A stretch of 64,000 nt of DNA. Origin: Voacanga thouarsii (Eukaryota > Streptophyta > Magnoliopsida > Gentianales > Apocynaceae). Position numbers and translations under genes: made by a program. Location of the stretch: NCBI GenBank assembly GCA_026120185.1, contig JANUWF010000008.1, positions 5,580,001 through 5,644,000 of the forward strand, read 5' to 3'. The notes beneath the pieces are model-generated. The model saw only the letters and a program-made list of their open reading frames with translations. It made no database searches and was not told the DNA's origin. Every line of letters starts with the position of its first letter. Within the stretch, counting starts at the first letter, position 1. Shown here in pieces: positions 1-11,128 of the stretch.

Positions 1-1247
1 GCCCAAGTAATTGAATACTAAGAAGAACAATCATTTAATCAAAAGATCAAATACCTTTAAATATCATGAATATCTAAAACAATGTCAAATTACAATAAAA
101 CAATTAGTATATCATTGTTAAAAAAAAGAAAACAAAGTAAAAGAAATAGATACTCATAGACAAGCCATCTTTTTCTTTCTTCATAGACTCTTTTGTACAA
201 CCCTCATTGAACTATTAATCTCGAGAAAATATTGGTGATACACTTAAAAATAAATCTAAGTCCCTACATTGTGCACCTCACTTTCCTAGGGTAAATTGAC
301 CTTTATTTATAGGCTTACAAAGTTCCTAAAAGAGTCCTAAATAAAGAAGAAGTAATTACCTAAAAATCCAAAACAAAAAAAGGAATAGAAATTGCTAAAA
401 GAAAAACCTAAGAAAAATTAATTAATTCCACCGTTTTTGACTTTTTGAAATTGAACTTCAATTTGACTTCAATTGGATTCTTGATTTGGACTTTTCGTTT
501 TCTGCTGAAGCTTTCAATTGATGTTGAATTCGGAATTGGAATTGTTTGATTTGGTTTTTAATTGATCCACTTGAAGCCATCGAAAATTGCTGTTTCTTTC
601 TTTGTTGTCATAGTGGCTCAATTGAGCCGTTTCCCTTGCTTTGGCTCAAGTGAGCCGCAAATCATCAACTCTCTTGCCGAAATGATTTCCCTTTCTTTTC
701 CTTTGCTGTCGGCTTGCTGAGCCACCCACCGAAGCTACTTTCCTCTTTTTCTCTGCTTTCCATTTTTGTTGACTTTGTTTCTCTTGGCCCACTGAATTTC
801 TTGCTTGTGCTGCTCTTGCTGTCGGCTCAAGTGAGCCACGAAGTTACTTCTTGCGCAACAGCCTTTGTTGACTTTCCTCTTTGTCCTTAACCCACCTAAA
901 TTTGTCTTTCTTCTTACTGTTGTTGCTTTTTGTTTGCTAATGAGCCATGACGCTTCATTTTCCTTTAATTCCAACATCAATTGCAATTCTCCTCTGTTTC
1001 TTCAATTTCTTTTGTCCAGCTAGTAGATAACCGGCGCCGGCTCTACCTTCCTGGACTGGTGCCGCCTTTATTCTAAAAAATCATACAATTAACTCTAATT
1101 TCCCCTTATTTTACAATAATATTATAAAAAAGTATTTTTATAAGGAAAATATTAAATAGGAAGAAATATGACTAGTTATTTCACAAAATGTACCACAAAA
1201 TAACCTCAAATAATTAGAAAAAATATAACTAATTTAGGCCCTATCAA
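1..1247 (-). mobile_element. Athila-type Ty3/gypsy LTR, partial (cut by window start)
   Basis: On the minus strand this begins TGATAGGGCC at 1247 and aligns by eye over most of its length with the LTR at 49301-50841. Shared blocks include the stretch with GGCTTGTCTATGAG and the one with GATATTCATGATATTT. A TATA-like motif (CCTATAAATAAA on the minus strand) lies at about 301-312, where the other copy also has one. It is about 400 bp longer than the matching part of that copy, mainly around 430-1020, where a perfect CCGGCGCCGG palindrome sits at 1031-1040. It runs off the left edge, so I cannot tell a solo LTR from the end of an element. It abuts and truncates the copia LTR that starts at 1248. 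Small ORFs here are shadows. Confidence 0.8.
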
Positions 1248-2491
1248 GTACCCTAAGATTTGAGTATACGTTGGTAATCTGGTAAAGCTAGACTTATACA
1301 CTTTGATGTATGATGAGTGAGGTTTTAACGTAAGGCTAATAACCTTGTACATTGGGTGTATGACTCTAGTTAGTTAAAATAGACTTATGCAATAGAGTTT
1401 CTATACTTTATTATGTTAAGATATTACCCATTTGTGATCATACGGGATAATCTAAATAATCCAGAGCCCTGGAAAATGTGAGTAACTATGTACAAATTTG
1501 GGTAGCTCCTAGCAATAAGTGGATACATACTGGAAGTCATGTATTATTTGACTAGTTATCAAAGAATGGTAGATGTCATTGAGAAAGGAGTTAGTGCATT
1601 TTTCTTATCTCAATTATGGGTGTTACGTAGATGAGTATTTTCGTTATTACACCCATAGGTCTAAGAAAAGCTTTTGCAATATTATTCTCGAGATCAATAT
1701 TTTCATATTGTGATAAATAGAATATTTAAAATGATAAAATATAGCTATTTGTTAGCAATGGTATTTTGGTTATTTTAGTAGTCAAGAATAATATGTCTTT
1801 TGATCTCCAAGATAGCATTAAAAATTGAAATGACTATTTTTTCATTATACAAATTATTTAGATTATTTGAGGAATGAGAGAATTTATTTTATGTAGAAAG
1901 TCTATTGGCTTAGAATAATTAATTAAGTCAAAGAGTAATTCATGGGCTAGATTAATTGATTAATTCTAGAATGTCGAAGGTAATATATGGGCTTGAATAA
2001 ATAAATAAGAATTGGCCTAATAATTATATTGGGTCATGTATTTATTATTTTAGGCTTGAGTAGAATAAAAAACCTAGATAAAATAATAAATATAGTAGGC
2101 TAAGTTTTTATTTAATTGGGTTTTAATTAATCGATCCAAGACAAATAAAAAAGGCCCAGTTGGTGGAATAGCCCTAGCCCATCTTGGTTTAGGGTTGCCA
2201 GTCTTGAGGGTTTATAAATAATCCTTATGGAAGCTTGCTAGGTGTATACAGTTAGTTAAAGAAAACCCCTAGCCATCACTCCTTGCTCTCTCTCAGTTCT
2301 TCCTCAGAAAAATAGTCTTAGCCTATTTTCACTGATAGTTCGATTTGTGAGGTTGAGAGAATATCTTAGAAGATCAAAAGCTCTGGCCTTTGAAGGGTTT
2401 CATGCGAAGGAGCCGACGGTTAGATGGATTTCCTGCCGAACAAGTAAACGTTCTAGTTTAAGAAGCTTCGTCAAATGCAAATTTGGCTCCA
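1248..2491 (+). mobile_element. Ty1/copia LTR (D family), 5' truncated
   Basis: This is the reverse of the copia LTRs at 7786-9007 and 46295-48145, aligned through recognisable blocks such as the one around 1290-1420. Its 5' part is missing because the Athila-type LTR at 1-1247 cuts it. A TATA-like motif TTTATAAATA lies at 2211-2220. The right end is placed at about 2491 (ending CA), where homology to the family stops and minus-strand Athila-type sequence starts. No duplication can be checked because the left end is absent. Confidence 0.7.
2402..2443 (+). other. Conserved LTR-encoded Arg-rich leader ORF / putative exon 1 (D-type)
   Basis: An ATG opens a short peptide beginning MRRSRRLDGF. 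The same start (M, paired arginines, L, x, G, aromatic or I/V) is seen in copia LTRs at 10146, 16107, 43147 and 46418. A donor-like GTAAAC follows codon 14 at 2444, leaving phase 0, as in the other D-family LTR. It may be a 5' exon of gag; see findings. The alternative is chance retention of sequence in homologous LTRs. Confidence 0.4.
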
Positions 2492-2495
2492 GTTA

Positions 2496-2875
2496 TTTAG
2501 ACTACTAGACTTTGGCTTGGAAAATTTTTAAATTTGCTATCTTCCATTGCGTTTTTATTTTCCTGTGATCCTTCACAATATTCTTCAGAATGTGATGCTT
2601 CTTGTCTTCTATATTTGCATAAAACTCCTTAACTATGTTAGGGTTGTAGACACCTTTCAGTCCTAGAATAGGGCCCCAACACACTTGTCTAAACATGGCA
2701 TAAATTTTAAGCTTATGGTCCAATACGGGTCTGAAGTCTTTTCAATAATCATTTTTCTATTCACCTTCTTCTCAAACCATTCTTCACATTCCTCACTCAA
2801 AAGCTTGGCAACACTAGAAGGCTGTCTAGAAGAAGATGTATCCTCACTCTTTTTTCTTTTTAAAGTAGCTTAGTG
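2496..2875 (-). pseudogene. Putative plant transposon protein fragment (PF20167-like), frameshifted
   Basis: On the minus strand two frames together resemble the domain found as an extra ORF in plant Athila/Tat-type gypsy elements (Pfam PF20167, 'putative plant transposon protein'). The first frame (about 2875-2700) has a lysine-rich start and the motif LLSEECEEWFEKKV. The second (2723-2505) has GPILGLKGVYNPNIVKEFYAN, close to the usual 'GW.PLL.LKG..YPELVREFYAN' core. The switch between frames near 2700 is a disabling frameshift, and the fragment is far shorter than the family. Function of this family is not established. The call rests on motif recognition, not a search. Confidence 0.5.
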
Positions 2876-4440
2876 GCAATATGTTTAGGGGCCATAAAAG
2901 AGAATAGGATAGGAAAGGAAAAGAAAGGGAAAGGAAAGGAAAGAAAATGAACGAAAGGAATAATCAAAGAAAAAGGGATTTGCAAGTTGAATTTCACTCT
3001 TTCAACACACTCTTCCCAATTTTCAACTCAAAATGCCTTTAACAAGTTCAATCACACTCCTTTTCACAAGTTCAACAATACCAAATCAACAAACCAAAAA
3101 TTAAACCACAAATCGCCAAAGCATCCAGCACCAACTACCCTAACAAAAGCTCAACAAACCCACAACAGCTCAATGGTGCTCAAATCAAAAGTAATCATCA
3201 ACATAACTCAATTTCAATAGCAAACATAAACTCCTCTTCTTAGATTTGCAATACTAATCTCACTTTCCAATCAAATAAAACATTCAATACACATAAGCTC
3301 AATTATAATCACTTTCATGTTCAAGCTGAATAACAAAGTAATGACAACCCAGTCTTCAATTATCAAATGGAAAACAAAAGTTCACAAATAGCTCAACAAC
3401 ATATAACTATTGGAATTCTCAAACTTCACCAAGTCACCAATTAAATCAACCACTTCAACTAAGCTAACTTAACTAATTAATTTATCCAACTTAACAAAAT
3501 CCCATCAACCAAATGTAGTTCAACACAAATTCAGTTCAAACAAAATAGCATAAAGACAATAACAACCTAAACAAAATAGCTCACTAATCACTAAATCCAA
3601 ACAACACAAAAATCCCAAATTAATTCAACTAATTAATATTCACAGTAAAATCGAGATTTCTAGAGGTTAGAGATCACCAAAAATAACTGAAAATGCAAAG
3701 GGGAAAGAGCCGATTGTGTTTGAACTGAAGAAAAAGGTTCAAATTTCATAGGAAATGCAATTCTATGGAGTGATTTGAAGAATGGGGATGGTAGATGGAT
3801 GTATAATGATGAGGAATTTAGAAGGATGGGTTTATGCTGTCAATAGGTTTGAAAGAAGTAGAAAAAAGAGGAAAGAAGTTTTGTTTTATTTTTTTTGATA
3901 TTTTAAGTTACACAACACCAAGAAGAATGACCTGCACATCACCGTCGGATTGCTATACTTTGAAATCTTGAAATAAAATGATGTCATTAGAATTATTCTG
4001 CTAATGCACAATGTCATGGAGCATGAACTCCACAATGCCATGTAAACTTCTAGGCACTGTCATTTTTAACTGAAAAGATAATATTTTCGTCCAAATAGAT
4101 ACATGGCGACATCATATATGATGTGCACAGAACCATCAACTCTCAGGACTTTCAAAATTTTAATATGTTAAAGGCCACAACGCTATGGACAATGACAGCC
4201 ACCTCACCGTGTACTTCCAGAAAAAGCAAAATGTCTCTAAATAAAGAAAATAAAGCCATTAAAGTAAGCAAAGCCTTTATGTAATACTACTACTCAAAGA
4301 TAAATAAATAACATAAGATAACTGAAACAAAACATAAACACACCAAAACTAGACATTAAAAAAAAAAAAAGAACAAAACTAAACATTTATTCAAGTGTAT
4401 GAGCATAGTAAAAAAGAGATCAAGGTTTTCCACTTTTATC
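2876..4440. other. AT-rich non-coding stretch, probably old Athila-type element sequence
   Basis: I see no supportable gene. The stretch holds a purine run (about 2905-2970), a long A/C-rich low-complexity block (2990-3640), and a part (4010-4240) with short GC-containing words (CACCGT, CATGG, GTGCAC) like those in the LTR at 6191-7785. Its position between a gag remnant and a PF20167-like remnant suggests the pol region of this element was lost. Confidence 0.4.
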
Positions 4441-5690
4441 ATGTGGATTACCTTTAGTGTTTCCTGGTATTATTCCTATTTATATTTTAGGAAGTATTTT
4501 GGCAAGCTGTCTAATTTGACTCTCAAGATTGTAGATAGAGGATTCTTGATTTCTCATTAACGTTTCAATGCCTTGGAAACGTGTGTTAGTAGAGGTAATC
4601 AATTTAGCAACCAAATCCTCCACAGATAATTTAGGCAATGCTTGTAGAGGTTGTAGAGGTAGAGCATAGTATGGCATAGAAGCTTGAGGTCTTAAGGCAA
4701 ATTTTGCTTATACACCTTAAGGCTTCACTTGATTTTGTCCTCAATTACCCCATGAAAAATTTGGATAATTGAGCCAACTTGGTTTGTAATTGTTGCTAAA
4801 ATGAGCATTATTGTGTCTTGCATTCTCCAAATAATCCACATGCTCAACTTGTTGTTCATTTCCAATTCTGACATTCATGATTAGGATGTTCTCCCCTACA
4901 AAAGTCATAACTTATAACTTGTTTTTAAGAATTTGCATTCATCTTTTCCATCTTTCTTGTGAGTGACTCCAATTTTACCTCAATTGAAGCTCTAGCATCT
5001 ATATTGTGCATTTCTTCTATTTTTATCTTTTGGCCTTTTCATACCCTATGAATGATTGCTCAAAGTAATATGTTCCATCGACTTAAAAAGTTCTTCCAAT
5101 GTCTTTGAAGAAGCTGTACCTCCCAATAAAGCGTCAACTATTTGTTTAGAAGAGAAATTTAGCCTATTATAAAAAGTTAACATTTGTAATCCAAGATTAA
5201 AGCCATTTTGGGGACATTTCCTTATCATTTCCTTAAATCTCTCCTAAGAATCATGAAGTGTCCCTTCATCCAATTGGGAAAATGAGAAGATGTCATTCTT
5301 TAACTTGGCTACCCTATCTGGAGGAAACTATTTAGTAAGGAATTTCTCAACTAATTATTCTCATGCTGTGATAGATCCAATTGATAAAGATTTCAGCTAT
5401 AACTTTGCTCAGTCCCTTAATGAAAATAGAAATAACCTAAGCCTTATCGCATCTTCCGATACATCATTGAGCTTAATAGTACCATGTATTTCTAGAAATG
5501 CTGCTAATGAGCATTAGGGTCCTCATCTTGCAATCCATCAAGCTGAATCATTTGAATGAAATTTGGGTTGATCTCAAAATTGTTTACATCAACTCTAGAC
5601 TTCATAATACTTGAATTAGTACCCGAAAAAATAGGTCTGTCATAGTCACCAAGTGTTCTCCTCTCATTACCTTTACCATTACCTCATTGG
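4441..5690 (-). pseudogene. Athila-type gag remnant
   Basis: This is a capsid (gag) gene of a Ty3/gypsy Athila-type element, read on the minus strand from about 5650. In order: an N-terminal part with NNFEINPNFIQMIQLDGLQDEDPN (5630-5530; the family has 'NNFEIKPALLNLVQ...EDPN'); a capsid part at 5228-5046 with RKCPQNGF, LQMLTFYNRL and the family's 'TFYNGL.....QMIDAAAGGT' block; a histidine/asparagine-rich part with NYPNFSWGN (4800-4740); and a C-terminal part at 4677-4480 with SIYNLESQIRQLAK. Stops and frameshifts separate the blocks, and protease and polymerase do not follow. It lies just inside the LTR and primer site at 6163-7785 in the expected order. Clade assignment is by motif recall. 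Confidence 0.75.
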
Positions 5691-6162
5691 TTAACCTCCA
5701 TTTTTACACCAATTTCACTTGAAGTTTTTAGTTTTTCAAAAACTTTTAAAGCTCTTTGTTTTTGTTCCTTACACAATATTCGAAAAGTCCTTTCTATCTC
5801 ACTATCAAATTCAACCAATTCTTTACCACAATCTCTTATATGCATACACAAGAACAATTTTCCTACAAAATAAAGCAAATAAAAACGCAACTACTAGCAA
5901 TCCAAACTAAACTATTCATATTAAAAGAAACAAACATAGTAATAATAAAAGAATAAACAGGTAGATCAAAACTAAAACAATGATTTATAACAAATATTCA
6001 CAAGAAACTAATGGAATAAGAATGTAAAAACAAAAATACCTAAAATCAAAGTACCCTAGAAAATGAATATGTTAACTACGTACAAAAAATAAAATAAAAG
6101 ATATTAGCAAACTAAACAAAGATTGAATCAACAAAAGTCAAGTGTTTTCAAGATATTGAGAA

Positions 6163-6184
6163 CCGATCCCTAGTAACGGCATCA
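6163..6184 (-). promoter_or_regulatory. Degenerate tRNA-Asp primer-binding site
   Basis: The plus-strand text CCGATCCCTAGTAACGGCATCA resembles the 3' end of plant tRNA-Asp (TCGATCCCCGGCAACGGCGCCA) with five mismatches. It sits seven bases inside the LTR end at 6191. Athila elements are known to prime from tRNA-Asp. Confidence 0.75.
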
Positions 6185-6190
6185 AAAACT

Positions 6191-7785
6191 TGATGTGCAC
6201 GTTTGTGTATATGCTAGCGTGCTATAGAATTGTGTCTAAGACCCAATTAAGTTTTAATTTAAAATGTTAATTTAATTTATAGACACATATATTTGGACAA
6301 GTATACCCATCATTTAGTATAGAGTTTAGTTAGTAAGTATCAAAGAATCCCTACGAACCCTACTTCTTGCCTTGTTCTATTGTTCAATCAACTAAAAATA
6401 GAGAAATAAAATAATAATTACTATCAATTACAACTAACTACTAATGAGCATAACAAGAATGCATCAATCTAATTACAAGGTAGAGTCTAGAAAATCACAA
6501 TAGCAAGATGGAAGTAAGAAAAGGAGATTAGCCATGTAATCAAAGTGAATTCCCCCAATAATGATCATGTATCAAATATTACTCAATCAATTGAATTCAA
6601 ATTCAAGCACGGCAAGGGTCCCTCAATATTGAACAACTCAATCTTTCTTAAGTAATGAGTTTCTTATCCCTGAGCCCAACCTATAGAAATCTCTATCATA
6701 CAAATCAAACCCAAGGATGCATATAATCAAAGACCCATAATTATCAAGCCAAAAGGTCCCAAGCCCCTATCTCTAGGTGACCCAAAAACCCTATTTATCA
6801 CAAATTTCTCATATCCTAAATCATTTTTCAAATTCATCAAGGCAAAATAAATCTATTAAACCAATATGAATAGGTACCTATCTTATAAATTCATTTCTCA
6901 ATTTTAATACAAGAGAATAACCCAATCTATTAATTCAAGTAACAAACACAAGCGATAGATTACTCAAATAGAATTCAATAAATCAAATAATAATCTAATA
7001 AAAAAATTAAGGTACAACTCTTTATTATAATTAGATCCAAGTAAAATAAATATCACCAAATCCAAATTACATAGTGAAAGAAAGGAAAGACTCATAGACA
7101 AGTGTCCTTTTTCTACTTTGGATTTTTCTTGGGATGCTCATTTTCTCCTCCAATCTAGCTTTGATCTTCCCTTCTAGCTCTTCTTGATGTTTCCAGGAGA
7201 TTTTTAGAGATGTTTCTTGTGTGGCTCTTTCTAGAAATGACCAAGATAAAAGGTATTTATAGGTTCTTCTTGAAACGTCCTAAAAATTACAAAACATAGG
7301 CAATCTATGATGTTGTATAGTACTGTAGAAGGTGTTATGCACAGTGTCGTGCATGCTTTCTATTATTTAAATCAGCAATGAAACAATGTCGTGGGACTTG
7401 CTTTCTTGTGTACTGTAATCGTGCATGGCGGCGTTGAGGTTGAGATGCACGGTACCATTAGCTCCTAGAAGTTTGATATTTCTAAAATTCTGATAATTCA
7501 CGGTGCCATGTAAGGTGTTGGGCATGGCCCATGCACTCCCAGAAGTTTAACTCTGAAATTCAAGTGTTGCACGACAATGTCCACGATGATCTCGACGATG
7601 CCATGTAGCTTCTGTGAAGCTTTTTTTTTCAATCATTTTTCTCTTTGAATCCACTTCTAATTTCAAATCATTGCAACCTACATCAAATAACGAGAAAATA
7701 GGGAGATAAGTAGCAATCTATAGAAAATTCTAAACACTTTAGAGCACAAATGATATTAAAATATGAACATAATGAACAATTATCA
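6191..7785 (-). mobile_element. 5' LTR of minus-strand Athila-type element
   Basis: On the minus strand it begins TGATAATTG at 7785 and ends GCACATCA at 6191, a TGAT...ATCA pair, and is 1595 bp long. The primer site follows directly. A TATA box (CCTATAAATACC) lies at 7251-7262, followed about 170 bp later by the GTCTATGAGTC block shared with the other Athila LTRs. The promoter-proximal part (about 7300-7620) is rich in degenerate GTGCACGG/CCATGCAC words. Its outer end truncates the copia LTR that continues from 7786. Confidence 0.8.
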
Positions 7786-9007
7786 GTCTGGTCCATCTAT
7801 TTTTAATAAATCTAAGATTTATATTTAACTTTTTTTAATTAATTGATCTTTTTGGGCCCAATGTAAAATTACCTAAGACAATTAATTAATAATCTAATTT
7901 AATTAATTTGATCTAGTATATCATTCTAGCCTAAATAAATAATTATTGGACTCTTGGAATAATTTTTTCAATAGTAATGTCATCCAATAAGCACACATAA
8001 TATATTAATTACTAAGATTACTTGAGCTACTCTAAAGACCCAAGGACGTATTATTCTTGGCTACTAAATGACTAAGATACCCTCATTAATAAATAGCTAT
8101 ATTTTATCATTTTAAATATTTCATTTGTCACCATATGAAAAATTTGATCCTAAGAACAATATTGCAAATGCAGTATCTTCGACCTATAGGTGTAATGACG
8201 AAGATACCCCTCTACATAACACCTATCATTAAGATAGGAAAAATGTACTAATACATTTCTCAATGACATCTATCGTCTTTAGACATTTAGTCCGATAATC
8301 TATAACTTCTAGTATGTACTTGCTTATCTCTGGGAGCTACCCAAAAGTATACAATATTAAGTCACGTTCTCAGGGTCCTGAATTATTTAGATTATTTTAG
8401 ATAATCACAAGGGGATAATTTATCTCCACTAAGTGAGGCATAAAAACTCTATTGTATAAGTCCATCTTAATTATCCAGAGTCATACACTATTGTACAAGG
8501 TTATTGATCTCATTTTAAAACCTCACACATCGTACATCAAAGTGCATAAGTCTAGTTTCACCAGATCACCAACTTATACTCAAGTCTTAGAGTCTCATCC
8601 ACACTATAAAAGTAATAGTTTAATTTTTTTTAATATAGTACTTTATTAGAAATCACTATTAGAGGTCCCCTTTTACATATTCCAAATACGCTTATGTTAA
8701 TGGCATGAGAGAACTACTCACATGTGTGAGGTAAATCATTTCTCATTTAGAAACCAAAACATAATGATCTTACCTTCATGAAATCCCAATTTTCATCAAA
8801 AGACCAAGAATGATATTGTTCTTGTATGTTAAATGTTCATGACCTATACCTACTATAAAGAACTACCTAACACATAGGTCATTAATTTGTTGTACTTAGA
8901 CCTTGATGTGCAAATATATATAAATAAATAATTGTTAATGAATGAACTATTTTATTGAGATTTATAATACAAAAATATATAGTTTATTTTGGACACATAT
9001 TCTAACA
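7786..9007 (-). mobile_element. 3' LTR of copia D, truncated
   Basis: On the minus strand it starts TGTTAGAATATG at 9007, directly after a polypurine tract, and matches 46295-48145 block by block (for example 8450-8600 against 47450-47600). The far end is cut by the Athila-type LTR at 7785. Confidence 0.8.
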
Positions 9008-9311
9008 ATCTCCCACTTGCACTAAAGAGATTATAAAAGTCCACATGTGCGTAATTTTTTGGTGTCCAAGTATCTTTGAAACACCTTCTCTGTCAAAGGC
9101 TTGGTAACAAGATCCTTTTTATAGAGAAAATATGATATCGGCTAAATATACCCATGGCAAAGTAGATAACTGCCCTAGTACAAAATATGGCGTACATGAG
9201 ACTTCTCATAGTCAAAGCACAGAGATTCCTACTCATTCTATCTTTTTTCTCCTGTGTCTGATGTCATTTCTTGAAAGATAAAGTAAATTCATGTCTAAAG
9301 GATATGATAGT
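9008..9311 (-). pseudogene. Copia D polypurine tract and RT/RNase H end, deleted
   Basis: On the minus strand the piece opens with text matching 'LTMRSLMYAIFCTRAVIYF', the copia RT C-terminal 'GSLMYAMLCTRPDI' region, and jumps after about 120 bp to the very end of pol. Most of RNase H is therefore deleted. It ends in a polypurine tract, AAGTGGGAGAT, at 9008-9018 beside the LTR. The other side of this coding block continues at 40473. Several stops and a frameshift are visible. Confidence 0.7.
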
Positions 9312-9938
9312 TATAACACCCCACATTTCCATTGCGTAGTGGGCCTTATATTCGTGGGATGTCACCCCATCTAATCTCTTAGACAATGGGTCTTTATAAC
9401 AATTAAAACTCAATACATAGTGGAATCATATTATAACTTCATTCATAGGAAATCCCAAAATCATGGATATGAAATCCTTCTTACAATATTTCAAACTTAA
9501 ACATATAATATATCATATTGCCTATTTCTTCATCATCAAGCTTCCACTGTGCACTCTGATCATCAATTTGTATATTAGAGCCTAAAAATATGTAGAAAAT
9601 TGTGAGAGTACAAAAACACTCAGTGAGTCCCGTGTATGCTCGCGATTTTCATAAAAAACAGTTTCTCGGTATTTTTCAGCATGACAACTTGTCAACAACA
9701 CATGAGACCTCATACTTGACACATAACAAATAGTTTCTTCACATAGAAATTAAGACTCCTATTTTCTTTCAAATTCACATCGCACTCTTCTATTAATCTC
9801 CGATGGGCACTTGTCCCATCGGACATCCAAACAGAAGGAACATTGGTCCAATCGTGTCAACACCATAGGAACATTAGTCCTATTAACATAACCATAACAT
9901 ATTTCACAATAAAAATGAACTCAGTGGGACACAATATC

Positions 9939-10819
9939 TGCAAGAATGAAAAACAGGGACACTATGCACGTAAGAAAATAAGACCTAGAAAATAAAGACA
10001 CGGCGCAACAGAAGGTTAAAACTAAGACCTTTACATGTTTTTGTCTGGTTTGGCTGGGAAGATGAAGCACTAACCACAGGAGTAGCTACCTATCTCGTTG
10101 ATGATTCCGGCAAGAAACCAGTGATCCGTCGGATTCTTCTTGGCATGTACGCGACTCTTTTTGCTTCTCAGAATATTCTTCTGCCCATCTATGTTGGTGA
10201 AACAACATAGGTGAGGACTGGTCTTTTTGATCCTTTGCTATTAGTTAGCAAAGACAAGAAGATGGAAAAAGGGAAAAAGAGCAAAATGAGAGAGAGGGAG
10301 AATAGAGACCAACTCTGGGTTTTTCTTTTTTCCTTTAGTGTCGTGAGTTGTGCTCTTTTTTTTCCTCATTGCATGACTCCTATTCACATCCCAGATAACC
10401 CAACCCCGGTGTTTTTATATTTCAAACATCCGGAGATTATCAATAGAAGAGGTTTGGGTAATCCCTAACTCTTCTGTATCGTGAATAATAAAAACCTTTT
10501 AGTCCAGGCTATTGAGCTAAAATAATTTATTATTTTTTCTTGGACCCAATGAGCCCTAAAATAATAACCATTAATTATTTATTTCTTAGGCCTATTAAAA
10601 TAACCCAATAAATAATCAATAAGCCCAAATAAACTAAAATAATTATAAAGCCTTTTATTAACTAGTTTAAGCCCGGGTCAATTTTTCTAATTATTCACTA
10701 TGGGCTTAGGTTCTGAATAATTAATTAATCAATTAACTAGATAATAAATTTAATTTCTCTCATTTCTTTTATTTTACTCCAATCCAAAAATAAATTAGAC
10801 TTTCTGAATAAAATAAAAT
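9939..10819 (-). mobile_element. 3' LTR of copia A, piece 1
   Basis: It starts TGCAAGAATG in plus coordinates, matching TGCAGGAACG at 23775 in the 5' LTR. It is interrupted at 10815-10819 (AAAAT) by the solo Tekay LTR and resumes at 15084. Confidence 0.9.
10029..10146 (-). other. LTR leader ORF / putative exon 1 (copia A 3' LTR)
   Basis: The ATG at 10146 opens MPRRIRRITGF and runs 39 codons, with one in-frame TAG, to AAAG|GTCTTAG, a donor-like site. Its length of 118 nt leaves phase 1, the same as the copies at 15981-16107 (127 nt) and 43147-43270 (124 nt). The 5' LTR has Q (CAG) where this copy has the stop. Confidence 0.45.
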
Positions 10820-11063
10820 TGTAAAACCCTACCTAAAGCCAACCCTAGAGTAAGGGGGTCGGGATGCATATCATATTTTCTTACATGCATAAATATATTT
10901 TTGAATGATTTTATGTGCTTTAGAATTATAATTTATAGTCTAGAAGATTTAGTTGTGCTTATTGAGTAGGAAGGGTAAAATGGTAATTTTGCTTGAGGTC
11001 AAATAGGGAGATAGCTTGAGGATTAAATGGAAAGAATTTTTAGGAGAGAAAATAAGAATAAGA

Positions 11064-11128
11064 GTTGTTGTAGTTTAGTGGTTAGAGCTTTGGAATTAAT
11101 CTCTAAGGTCTTGAGTTCAAATCCCACA
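11064..11128 (+). repeat. tRNA-like segment with A- and B-box motifs
   Basis: It holds TAGTTTAGTGG (fits the pol III A box TRGCNNAGYNGG loosely) and, 34 bp on, GAGTTCAAATCCC (fits the B box core GTTCRANYC). Spacing is tRNA-like. Equivalent segments occur in the other three Tekay LTRs. An acceptor stem and CCA are not evident, so it is not a functional tRNA gene. Confidence 0.6.

Noticed and set aside
735..986. 83-codon Lys/Arg-rich ORF on the minus strand
   Set aside because: Lies inside the Athila-type LTR at 1-1247, not preserved in the homologous LTR at 49301-50841.
11064..11128. Functional tRNA gene
   Set aside because: A- and B-box motifs are present, but acceptor stem pairing and a credible anticodon arm are not, and the segment is inside an LTR family.
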